Assembly: GCA_016213775.1 (NCBI GenBank) | Contig: JACQZR010000107.1 | Span: forward strand, 1 to 36,978 | Source: Acidobacteriota bacterium | GTDB lineage: Bacteria; Acidobacteriota; Terriglobia; Bryobacterales; Bryobacteraceae | Direction: 5' to 3' | DNA: 36,978 nt | In this document: in pieces, positions 18,786 to 26,634 of the stretch | Layout: each line of letters starts with the position of its first letter | Numbering within the stretch: the first letter of the stretch is position 1 | Program-made: the position numbers and the translations under genes | Notes under the pieces: model-generated | Database searches by the model: none | The model's input: the letters and a program-made list of their open reading frames with translations, nothing else | Told to the model about the DNA's origin: nothing

Positions 18786-19919
18786 CTGGCTACTATCACT
18801 CCCCCGATCGCCGGCTCCGGGCCAAAGGTTGACGGGCCGGCACCGGCACTGAGTTCACCTCCCCCGGAGCGACTGCTCGCTTTGGACGTGTTTCGCGGCC
18901 TGACGATGATCCTCTTAATTTCCCACGGTTTTGGGATCCGAGAGGCGCTCGTTGGCAAGCCGGGCTGGGAATGGCTGGCCTACCAGTTTGAGCACGTTTC
19001 CTACGCTGGCTGCACGCTGTGGGACCTGATCCAGCCGGCGTTCACGTTCATTGTGGGGGTGGCGATGCCGCTGTCGCGATCGCGGCGGCTGGCGCAAGGG
19101 GCTTCGGAATCCAAACTGTGGCGTCATGTTTTATGGCGTGCGTTTGCGCTGCTGGCGTTGTCGAATATCCTTTCGAATTGGGGGAGTACGCAGGGACTCC
19201 GGCCGCAGTTCATCAACGTGCTGTGCCAGATTGCGATCGCGTACGTACTCTGTTTCGGGCTTCTGCAACTGCCGTTTCGGGCGCAGGCTGTGGCTGCTGG
19301 AGGGATTCTGGCGGCGCATTACGGGCTGTTTGTGGCGTTTCCCGGCCCGGAGGGGGCGTTTGCCCTTACCGGGAACATCGGGGCGGTGCTGGACAAGGCG
19401 GTGCTGGGGTACAACTATTCGGGCGGATACACGACGCTGAATGCGTTGGGCAACGCGATGACTGTGCTGTTCGGAGTGTGGACGGGAATGCTGCTCGATC
19501 ACACGCGGGACCACGGACGGCGGTTACGGATTCTGCTTGGGTGTGCGGCCTGTGCGTTTGTCCTTGGCCTGGCGATTGCGCCTTGGGTGCCGATGGTGAA
19601 GCGGTTATGGACAGTGTCGTTTACGTTCTTTAGCGCGGGCTGGGTGCTGCTGGCGTTCGCAAAGTGTTACTGGTTGGTGGAGGTCCGCGGATGGCGGCGG
19701 TGGACGTTCCCGGCGGTAGTGGTGGGGATGAACTGCATCTTCATTTACAGTTTTTCTCAGGTGCTGCACGGCTGGTTGTCGCGCGGACTGGCCGCGTTTA
19801 CGAAGAAATTCATTGTTATCGGGTCATATGGAGCGATTCCGCATAACTTAGTGGTTTTGACAGTAATGTGGGGGATGTGTTACTGGCTGTACCGCCGGAA
19901 GATCTTTTTCAAGATATAG
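18786..19919 (+). CDS. Membrane acyltransferase, HGSNAT/DUF5009-like
   Basis: A 377-aa protein with about ten membrane segments. The N-terminal motif LLALDVFRGLTMILLI, then LWDLIQPAFTFIVGVAMPLS, is typical of the heparan-alpha-glucosaminide N-acetyltransferase / DUF5009 group, which moves acetyl groups across the membrane onto sugars. The likely role is acetylation of a cell-envelope glycan. No ATG or GTG is available. The in-frame CTG at 18786 lies 6 nt after a strong AAGGAGG (18773-18779), so CTG is the preferred start. The alternative TTG at 18744 would place that ribosome site inside the gene and lies in the terminator's T-tract. It ends 8 bp from the convergent permease gene. Confidence 0.85.
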   Translation: MATITPPIAGSGPKVDGPAPALSSPPPERLLALDVFRGLTMILLISHGFGIREALVGKPGWEWLAYQFEHVSYAGCTLWDLIQPAFTFIVGVAMPLSRSRRLAQGASESKLWRHVLWRAFALLALSNILSNWGSTQGLRPQFINVLCQIAIAYVLCFGLLQLPFRAQAVAAGGILAAHYGLFVAFPGPEGAFALTGNIGAVLDKAVLGYNYSGGYTTLNALGNAMTVLFGVWTGMLLDHTRDHGRRLRILLGCAACAFVLGLAIAPWVPMVKRLWTVSFTFFSAGWVLLAFAKCYWLVEVRGWRRWTFPAVVVGMNCIFIYSFSQVLHGWLSRGLAAFTKKFIVIGSYGAIPHNLVVLTVMWGMCYWLYRRKIFFKI

Positions 19920-19927
19920 CGGAGGGG

Positions 19928-21460
19928 TCAGTTGGCGTCGTCCGGTGAAGGCATCAGGAAGCGGCGTGGCACAATATCGGGGAATTGATAAGGCACGACA
20001 GCGCATGAGGATCGAACTTGCGGAGTAATCTCCATCTCAGCTCTTCCGGCGGACGCTGCGGGCAGGAGCCACCTGGAACCCTCGCGCCCGGAGTTCTGCG
20101 CCGTAATGTGGAAGAATGTGCTGCGGCGGTGCATGGGCGATAGCCAGGTCAATCTTGGGTAGGCCATCGGTGTCGACGAGTCGCCCAGACTTGCCTGCCA
20201 CTTCTGGCCAGTCACCTTATCGGTCAAGCGGACGAGTACTCGGTGAGGGAGCTGCTCCGGAGACTCGCAATCGATGCGGAGGAATTCCGCTCCGAGTCTC
20301 TTGCCGGGAGCGATGATGCCGGAACAGATGCCGACGCCAGGAACCATCTGGCGGGAGGTGATGGCGAAACTGGTGGAGGGACCTGGTTGGAACACATCCA
20401 CGAGGATTTTGCCGTTCAACTGCAGAGAGCCAGTCTCGAGGCGGCGGTAGGCGCGGCGGTCCATGCGGAGGATCTGCCAGCGGGGGGCATCAAAGGGATA
20501 CCAATAGGGCTCGATGGAGTTCTCGATCGGTTCCGCTCTCCGGCGCATCTCCAGGCGGGAGCCGTTGGCCGCCTGCATGGTCAGGTCGAGTTGACCGAGA
20601 CGAACGAAGGCGCTGGGCGGCAGGCCCGCGACCTCCACCGGGATGGCGAGCGACACAGCGCCGGGAGTGGCAAGGAATCCAATGGCGGGAGGAGCCGGCT
20701 CGCCCAATGGGAATCGGAGTGAGACGGATGCCGCGGTTGGCGACATTGCGCAGCGAACGGCGGATGCAATGGAATCGGGCAGCCACGCGTATGACATGGT
20801 TGCCGCCAGCGCGGCGCACGACGCGATAACGCGCGACAGGCCGGTGCGGCGGAGGCGGTACTGGAGTAGCACGGCGGCGATGGCGCCGGAGACGAGCAGG
20901 GTCAATGAGAGGACGTCACGGAAAGGCTCGGCGGGGAGCCAGGGGAACCGGCCCATGCCGCCATTCACCCACACGACGGCAGCGGCAACGACAACGGCAA
21001 TCAGCAGGAATTGTTCGAGGCTTCTGACAAGGGCGGCAACGGCAGCCGCGATCAGGCAGAATCCCATCCAGAGGAGTTGATGGGAGAACAGTTGCGGGAG
21101 GAATGAGACAGGGTTGAAGCCGCGCAGGACCAGGATCGCGCAGGCCGAGAGGAAGATCGGAATCTGTACGAACGCCACGCAAAACAATGCCTTGGCTGCG
21201 AGGAGAGAGTGCCAGGTGCAGGGAAGAGTCATCCAGAAATGGTTGTCGCCGACCAGCGGATCATCGAGCACCACAAGGGCCATCAAACAGGCCCAAGCGA
21301 AGGGGAGAATCACATTCATCCATCCCTCGATGGAACCGGGAACGGCGTCCGCCCGCTGCGCATCGAAGTAGGTCACGCCTGACAAGAGGCATAGCGCCAC
21401 GGCGGCCTGCCGCCAGAGGCGGCGAATATCCTTCCTCAACAGGTGTCCGATCAAGCCCAT
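19928..21460 (-). CDS. ABC-2-like membrane protein with extracytoplasmic domain
   Basis: A 510-aa protein. The first 240 residues contain about six to seven hydrophobic segments after an amphipathic start (MGLIGHLLRKDIRRLWRQ), as in ABC-2-type permeases. The remaining 270 residues look like an extracytoplasmic beta-rich domain I do not recognise. The gene follows its ATPase by 16 nt, with a good site (AAAAGGAG) before the ATG. Together they form an exporter of the YtrA-regulated type, whose substrates often relate to envelope stress or peptide antibiotics; that is inference from context. Confidence 0.75.
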   Translation of the reverse strand: MGLIGHLLRKDIRRLWRQAAVALCLLSGVTYFDAQRADAVPGSIEGWMNVILPFAWACLMALVVLDDPLVGDNHFWMTLPCTWHSLLAAKALFCVAFVQIPIFLSACAILVLRGFNPVSFLPQLFSHQLLWMGFCLIAAAVAALVRSLEQFLLIAVVVAAAVVWVNGGMGRFPWLPAEPFRDVLSLTLLVSGAIAAVLLQYRLRRTGLSRVIASCAALAATMSYAWLPDSIASAVRCAMSPTAASVSLRFPLGEPAPPAIGFLATPGAVSLAIPVEVAGLPPSAFVRLGQLDLTMQAANGSRLEMRRRAEPIENSIEPYWYPFDAPRWQILRMDRRAYRRLETGSLQLNGKILVDVFQPGPSTSFAITSRQMVPGVGICSGIIAPGKRLGAEFLRIDCESPEQLPHRVLVRLTDKVTGQKWQASLGDSSTPMAYPRLTWLSPMHRRSTFFHITAQNSGREGSRWLLPAASAGRAEMEITPQVRSSCAVVPYQFPDIVPRRFLMPSPDDAN

Positions 21461-21476
21461 GATTCACTCCTTTTGT

Positions 21477-22376
21477 TCACCCTTCGCAGTGTCTTGCCTG
21501 TGCAGCCTTCGCCAGAGCCACGAATATCGAGCGCAGGGGAAGGGCGCGGACGCTGATTTCGCGAACGGCGGAGAAGCGCTGGAGGATCTCCGCATCGCTC
21601 GTTTCCGGCTCATATCTGGAATGCGTGAAGCGGAAGACCGAGGATACGGACTCCGGATTGAGCCAGCTTTCCGGCACGTCCTTCGGTACGCCGGCCTGCT
21701 CGTCCAGAAGGACCTCGATCTCGCGGAACCTGCCGGAGATGGACTGTGCCTCCTCAGAGAAGCGGATGCGGCCTTCGTTCAAGTAGGCCACATGAGTGGC
21801 GAAGCTTTCGATTTCTCCGAGATCGTGAGAGGCGAGGAGGACGGTAAGTTCGGGGGTGCGGTCGAGGATGCTCTCGATGAGTTGCTCGCGCACGAGAACG
21901 TCGAGCCCGCTGAAAGGCTCATCCAACACAATCAACCTGGGGCGGTAGCAGAGAGCGGCGGCAAGGGAGGCTTGCATCCGCATACCTCTCGAAAGCTGGT
22001 TCAATCGACGGTCGAGTGGAAGCTGGTAGAGCGAGAGCAAGTCACTGAGGATGTCGTCGTCCCAGGAAGGGTAAAAACGCCTGTTGTAGGCGAGGAACTG
22101 GCTCACGGACATCCAGTCGGGCAGGCGGCGGCTCTCGGAGACATAGGCGAGCTGAGCGAGATCGGCCGGACCAAGCTTCCGGGAATCCTTGCCGAGGACA
22201 CTGGCGTTCCCCTCGTCGGCGCGAAGCATGTTCAGCAGGATTTTCATGGCCGTCGATTTTCCGGCGCCGTTGGGGCCGACCAAAGCGTAAACGGATCCTT
22301 CCGGAACCTGCATCGTCAATCCGGTGAGGGCGGGGACTGCGCCGAACTTTTTTTTGAGCGCCTGTGTGAACAGCAT
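21477..22376 (-). CDS. ABC transporter ATP-binding protein
   Basis: A 299-aa ATPase with Walker A (GPNGAGKST), Q-loop replaced by YVSESRRLPDWMS (no Gln at the usual place), signature region LSRGMRMQ, Walker B (LIVLDEPFSGLD) and switch histidine (LLASHD). The weakened LSGGQ (LSRGM) is common in CcmA-like exporters. A C-terminal extension of about 90 residues follows the nucleotide-binding domain. The start is the ATG at 22376, with GGAGGTGCC upstream; an upstream in-frame ATG would overlap the regulator. It sits between the GntR regulator (19-nt gap) and the membrane subunit. Confidence 0.92.
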   Translation of the reverse strand: MLFTQALKKKFGAVPALTGLTMQVPEGSVYALVGPNGAGKSTAMKILLNMLRADEGNASVLGKDSRKLGPADLAQLAYVSESRRLPDWMSVSQFLAYNRRFYPSWDDDILSDLLSLYQLPLDRRLNQLSRGMRMQASLAAALCYRPRLIVLDEPFSGLDVLVREQLIESILDRTPELTVLLASHDLGEIESFATHVAYLNEGRIRFSEEAQSISGRFREIEVLLDEQAGVPKDVPESWLNPESVSSVFRFTHSRYEPETSDAEILQRFSAVREISVRALPLRSIFVALAKAAQARHCEG

Positions 22377-22395
22377 CTTTGGCACCTCCAGATAT

Positions 22396-22797
22396 TCAGG
22401 GCTTTTCGACTTCGGCGGTGCGGCCGAGCTGGGACCAGTGCTCCGCCACAAGGTGTTGCAGTTCATCGAAACTCATCCCGAGCCTGATGGCTTCCACCAC
22501 CAGCAACTCCACATCTTTCTTCACCAGACGGGAACGGTCGTGGCGGGACATGGGCCTGGGCTCCGCCACCACTGTGCCGATTCCGGTATGAACTTCAATC
22601 AGCCCCTCCTGCTTGAGCTGTCCGACGACGCGCTGAGCGGTGTTGGCGTGGATCTTGAGCTCCCTGCTGAGAACGCGGACGGAGGGGAATGACTCGCCGG
22701 GTTTCAACCGGCGCGAGAGGATCGCCTTCTTGGCGGCGAAGACGACCTGCTCGTTAATCGGGACGCCGGGCTGGAAGGTGAACCGGAAAGGGATCAC
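22396..22797 (-). CDS. GntR-family regulator, YtrA subfamily
   Basis: A 133-aa repressor-like protein. The winged helix-turn-helix spans about 10-78 (SRRLKPGESFPSVRVLSRELKIHANTAQRVVGQLKQEGLIEVHTGIGTVV), followed by a short helical tail of about 50 residues. That short tail marks the YtrA subfamily, which controls adjacent ABC exporters. The GTG start at 22797 has no ribosome site before it. A putative -10 (CATAGT) ends 6 nt upstream, so the mRNA may be leaderless. The two ABC genes follow directly, and a dyad covers the promoter, suggesting autorepression of the operon. Confidence 0.9.
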   Translation of the reverse strand: MIPFRFTFQPGVPINEQVVFAAKKAILSRRLKPGESFPSVRVLSRELKIHANTAQRVVGQLKQEGLIEVHTGIGTVVAEPRPMSRHDRSRLVKKDVELLVVEAIRLGMSFDELQHLVAEHWSQLGRTAEVEKP

Positions 22798-22822
22798 AAG
22801 TGTACTATGTCACTTGTTACAC
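22796..22822 (-). promoter_or_regulatory. Operator-like dyads over the GntR gene start
   Basis: ACAAGTG-N8-CACTTGT (22796-22817) is a perfect inverted repeat overlapping the GTG start codon. An overlapping repeat GTGTA-N13-TACAC spans 22800-22822. On the minus strand TTGCTT and CATAGT, 17 nt apart, could be the promoter, with both dyads covering the spacer and -10. It is a likely binding site for the regulator. Confidence 0.55.
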
Positions 22823-22975
22823 CAAAAAGCAATAGGAGGGTTACTTGGCGGGATTATCGTTGCGGCTGAGGACAATACTCATCACTTGGCAACCGTAGCG
22901 AAACGCAAGGCGTAGCCGCGAGGTGAAGCTGAAAGAAGCGCAACGGCAAATCGCTACAACTCCGGGCAAATTCTG

Positions 22976-23875
22976 CTACCTCAAATTCACGCCCTGCCTG
23001 GTCAGGTAATCGTTCCAGCCTCGCACGGTGTGTTCGTCCGGCGGCTTCACCGATTCCGGCATGCGCGCCAGAAACCCAAGCCGCTGCAGCTTGGCGCGCC
23101 CCAACCTGTGGTACGGCAGCAACTCGACTCCCGCCAGGCGGGGCAGGGAGGCCGCCGTGCGCGCGATTCCGTCCAGGTGTTCCTTGCGCGCATTGAACTC
23201 CGGAATCATGGGGCAGCGGAGAAGGATGCGTGCCCCGGCGGCGTGCAGCTTTCGCAGATTCTCCAGGATCAGCTCGTTCGACTGCCCGGTGAACGCCTGG
23301 TGGAGGTGCGCGTCCGTCTCCTTGTAGTCGTAGAGGAACAAATCCACCAGAGGCAAAATGCTCTCCAACACTGCCCATTCGGCGAAGCCGGACGTCTCCA
23401 CGACGGTGTGCAACCCCTCCGCTTTCGCGGCTACGAGCAGCGCTTTGGCGAAGGCGGGCTGGTACAACGGTTCACCGCCCGATAGCGTCATGCCCCCGGT
23501 GGAGGCCTGATAGTATTCGCGGTCCCGCAGTACGACTGCCATCACTTCTTCAACAGCCGCATCGCGGCCGACCATCTCCAATGCTTTGGTATCGCACACG
23601 CCCGCACAGGCACCACAGGCGTCGCAGTACTGGCGTCCGAGGATTGCTTTGCCCGAGGACGTTCGCGCCAGCGCGCCTTTCGGGCACACATCGATGCACG
23701 CGTCACAGCCAATGCATTTCTCCTGCAGGAACGAGAGGTGTGGCGCCGGACTGATGCTCTCAGGGTTATGGCACCATTTGCAGTGCAAAGGGCAGCCTTT
23801 CAGAAACACGGTAGTGCGGATCCCCGGCCCGTCGTCGATGCAGAAACGCTGGATGTCGAAAATCCGCCCGGTCAT
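22976..23875 (-). CDS. Glycyl-radical enzyme activating protein (radical SAM)
   Basis: A 299-aa activase. The radical-SAM motif is CPLHCKWC (C28, C32, C35), holding the [4Fe-4S] cluster that cleaves S-adenosylmethionine. Two ferredoxin-type cluster sites follow: C54/C57/C60/C64 (CIGCDACIDVC) and C84/C87/C90/C94 (CDACGACAGVC). These are characteristic of activases other than the pyruvate formate-lyase one, such as those for glycerol or benzylsuccinate enzymes. It abstracts hydrogen from the glycine of its partner under anaerobic conditions, in the cytoplasm. It starts 6 nt after the stop of the partner gene. No export signal is present. Confidence 0.95.
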   Translation of the reverse strand: MTGRIFDIQRFCIDDGPGIRTTVFLKGCPLHCKWCHNPESISPAPHLSFLQEKCIGCDACIDVCPKGALARTSSGKAILGRQYCDACGACAGVCDTKALEMVGRDAAVEEVMAVVLRDREYYQASTGGMTLSGGEPLYQPAFAKALLVAAKAEGLHTVVETSGFAEWAVLESILPLVDLFLYDYKETDAHLHQAFTGQSNELILENLRKLHAAGARILLRCPMIPEFNARKEHLDGIARTAASLPRLAGVELLPYHRLGRAKLQRLGFLARMPESVKPPDEHTVRGWNDYLTRQGVNLR

Positions 23876-23881
23876 TTGTCC

Positions 23882-26164
23882 TCACATGTGCGCTGTGCGC
23901 GCGATGATCTCTTCCTGCATCTCCGGACTCAGGTTGACGAAGAATTCGCTAAACCCGGCGACGCGCACCACCAGGTCACGATACTGGGCAGGGTCCTTCT
24001 GCGCGGCTCGCAGCATCTCCGTGTCGATGGAATTGAGCTGCAGTTGCTGGCCGCCCTTATTGAAGTAGACATTCAGCATCGCGCGCACCTTTGCGCGGTT
24101 CGCCTTGTTGGCGAGCATGCTGTTCTGGAATCTCAGATTCACCTGGTAGCCGCTTTGCCAGCTCTTCGCCGCATTGAGCTTCGCGACGGAATTGAGAACC
24201 GCGGTGGGCCCGTTTCGCTCCACACCGGCGGATGCCGCCACCGAGCTTGCCAGTGGCGTGCCGGCCAGGCGGCCATCCGGAGTCGCTCCCGTGACCTTGC
24301 CAGTGAGCACCGCACCAGCTTTGGTGATGTGCGTGTTTCCGAACTTCGTGCCGTCGCGCGGGTCGCGGCAGATCGCCTTCACGGGTTCATCGCGCATCCG
24401 CTGCACCAGGTGGATGATGTCGTCGAGCCTGGGATCGTCGTTGCCATGCTTGGGCGCCGCCAGCAGTTTGCCGCGCAACCGCTCGTGGCCGTGAAAATTC
24501 GCTTTGCAGGCGGCGGCTACCTGATCGAGCGTCGCCTCCTTGCGCTGGTACACCACCTCGCGAATAGCCGCGAGGCAATCCACGGCGTTGGCGAAGAAGA
24601 CACCTCCACAGGAGAGGATGTTGTACTTCGTGCCCAGCACCATGTCGTGCGCGCCTTCGATGCAGCCGTCGAAAAAGCAGGACGTGAATGACGTGCGGCC
24701 CCATTGCAGCGTGGCCTTGAATACCGCCATGTGCTCGCGGTAGCTCCTCTCGATTCCCCGGCTCAGGTTCGTCCCCACGGCGGCCGCGAAGCTGTCAAAG
24801 GTGGCGGCTCCCGTACGCAGCGCCTGTTCGATGGACCGCAGGTAGTTCGCGCTTGCGCCCGGATTGAAGTAGGCTTGTCCCGGGATGGCGAGCTCGTTGC
24901 ACCCCACCGCGATGTAGTTGTAGGCGTCCTCACGCGACACTCCAAGTTCCATCAATCCTTGGGGCACCACCTTGTCGTTCCACATCAGCGGGAAGCAGGT
25001 GTGCTGGGCGATCCGGGAAAGGCAGAAGTCGAAGAACTCCTGGTTGATGCGGGGGTGCCATCGAATCCAGATCAGCGGCTCGGCGAGAGCCAGATTCGTA
25101 GCAGCCTCGATGAACAACCGCGAGAGGTGATTCGTCAGGTCATGCCCGTACGGAGTGGAACCGCCGACGCACAACGCCTGCGTCAGTTGGAGCGGCCCCC
25201 AATACGTGTTGTCGAGCATCTTGAGTACGAAGTTCTCGCAAAGGAGGAGAGCTTCGGCGTCGTTCAGCCGGCCGGCCTTCTTATCAGCCTCGTAATAGGG
25301 CAGCAGCAGACGGTCGATGTGGTCGGGCGCGCACGACCAGCCGTGCCCCTCGATATGGATGGCCTGATGAGCGAACCAGATCAACTGCAGCGCTTCATGG
25401 AAGGTCGACGGAGGTTCCGTGGCCACCTTCGCCGCGATGCGCGCGAGATCGCCCTTGAGGAACTCCGCGTATCGGCGTACCCACTCCGATACACCGCTCA
25501 GGGATTCCTCCGCGGCCGTGAGGAAAGCCAGGTTCCCGGCATCCCGCTCGCCGGCCTTCCGCTCGCGAACGCGCTTGAGGATCCCGCCAAGCCCAACCTT
25601 GAGTAATTCGCTGTAGCTGGGGCACAAGTGGCCCTGGTTGGAGACGAGTTTGTAGGGCGCCCGCCGTCCGGATTCCGGCGAAACGGGCGCGGGTCCGCCC
25701 GGATTGGAAGCCGCGAAACGGCCCCATAAATTACGCGTTTTCCAATACTCCCACACATCCCGCGGAACTTGCCCCTTCAGATACCCGCGCCACTGCGGAT
25801 TGATGTCGGTCCCCTCCTCGCCAAACCCCAACTCCGCCATCAGCGGCATTGATCCCGGGGTCTCCGAAATCGAGCCGGCCAGCCGGTCTCCAGGACGCAG
25901 GTATAGCGGCACAGTGCGCAGGTGCTCGCGCAACGCCATCCCCTTGCGGACCTCCCACGGCTTGCCCTCAGTCGCTTGAAAGACCTTGGTAAACACCCGG
26001 GCCCGGTGCAGCGCCACGCGGGGATAGTCGAGTGTGCTGAGGATGTTGGCGCGCAGTTCGCCGATTGCAGGATTCGACGGCCGGCTGACGCCGGCAAGCA
26101 CCGGAGCTGATGCCATCGCGGAAAGAAGGAACTCCCGCCGGGAAAGCGAGCGGTGAATCGTCAT
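23882..26164 (-). CDS. Glycyl-radical enzyme with apparent Tat signal
   Basis: A 760-aa member of the PFL/glycerol-dehydratase superfamily. The thiyl cysteine is C422 in YIAVGCNELA (a GCxE motif), and the radical glycine is G737 in RVAGFSEFF near the C-terminus; both are intact. The N-terminus reads SLSRREFLLSAMASAPVLAG, a textbook twin-arginine signal (SRRxFL, then a hydrophobic stretch), which is unexpected for an oxygen-sensitive enzyme activated in the cytoplasm. I chose the ATG at 26164; the TTG at 26188 would add eight residues and keep the signal. Partner activase follows in an operon. The substrate is unknown: the active site lacks the pyruvate formate-lyase Cys-Cys pair, suggesting a dehydratase, lyase or decarboxylase. 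Confidence 0.9.
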   Translation of the reverse strand: MTIHRSLSRREFLLSAMASAPVLAGVSRPSNPAIGELRANILSTLDYPRVALHRARVFTKVFQATEGKPWEVRKGMALREHLRTVPLYLRPGDRLAGSISETPGSMPLMAELGFGEEGTDINPQWRGYLKGQVPRDVWEYWKTRNLWGRFAASNPGGPAPVSPESGRRAPYKLVSNQGHLCPSYSELLKVGLGGILKRVRERKAGERDAGNLAFLTAAEESLSGVSEWVRRYAEFLKGDLARIAAKVATEPPSTFHEALQLIWFAHQAIHIEGHGWSCAPDHIDRLLLPYYEADKKAGRLNDAEALLLCENFVLKMLDNTYWGPLQLTQALCVGGSTPYGHDLTNHLSRLFIEAATNLALAEPLIWIRWHPRINQEFFDFCLSRIAQHTCFPLMWNDKVVPQGLMELGVSREDAYNYIAVGCNELAIPGQAYFNPGASANYLRSIEQALRTGAATFDSFAAAVGTNLSRGIERSYREHMAVFKATLQWGRTSFTSCFFDGCIEGAHDMVLGTKYNILSCGGVFFANAVDCLAAIREVVYQRKEATLDQVAAACKANFHGHERLRGKLLAAPKHGNDDPRLDDIIHLVQRMRDEPVKAICRDPRDGTKFGNTHITKAGAVLTGKVTGATPDGRLAGTPLASSVAASAGVERNGPTAVLNSVAKLNAAKSWQSGYQVNLRFQNSMLANKANRAKVRAMLNVYFNKGGQQLQLNSIDTEMLRAAQKDPAQYRDLVVRVAGFSEFFVNLSPEMQEEIIARTAHM

Positions 26165-26223
26165 GGAATTGCGATGATCTTCTCGCAATTGGAGGGCCGT
26201 TCTGTCCAGGCGCGCCCCCCCCT

Positions 26224-26616
26224 CTAATGCTTCACTCCTCCGCCCGACAGCACCCTGTTAATCTCCGCGATCAACTCGTTCGGCATGCACGGCTTCATCA
26301 GAAACCCCGCGAAACCCGCCAGCGACAATTCCGCCGCCAGATGTTCCAATTCGTAGGCCGTCAATAGCACCACGGGAATACACTTCGTTCGCTCGTCTTC
26401 CTTCAGCCGGTGGTTTGCTTTCGCCCCGTCCATTCCGGGCATCGACAGATCCATCACGATCAGATCCGGCTGCAACTCACGAGCCTTCCCTACCGCCTCC
26501 AGTCCGTCACTCGCCAGAGCCACGTGAAAGCCGGCGCGTGACAGAAATTCACCGTACAGGTCACGGGTGTCCTTGTAATCGTCCGCGACCAGAATCAATT
26601 GGCGTCGTACCGGCAT
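26224..26616 (-). CDS. Stand-alone response regulator receiver (CheY-like)
   Basis: A 130-aa single receiver domain. The acidic pair is in ADD (residues 11-13), the phosphoacceptor is D56 (VMDLSMPGMDG), with T86 (LLTA) and K108 (MKP), so it should be phosphorylated normally. There is no output domain, so it would work by protein contact or as a phosphate shuttle. A strong ribosome site (GGAGGAGG) precedes the ATG. It is the last gene of the four-gene phosphorelay run, 18 nt after the hybrid kinase. Confidence 0.93.
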   Translation of the reverse strand: MPVRRQLILVADDYKDTRDLYGEFLSRAGFHVALASDGLEAVGKARELQPDLIVMDLSMPGMDGAKANHRLKEDERTKCIPVVLLTAYELEHLAAELSLAGFAGFLMKPCMPNELIAEINRVLSGGGVKH

Positions 26617-26634
26617 TTGCCTCCTCCGCGAGCC

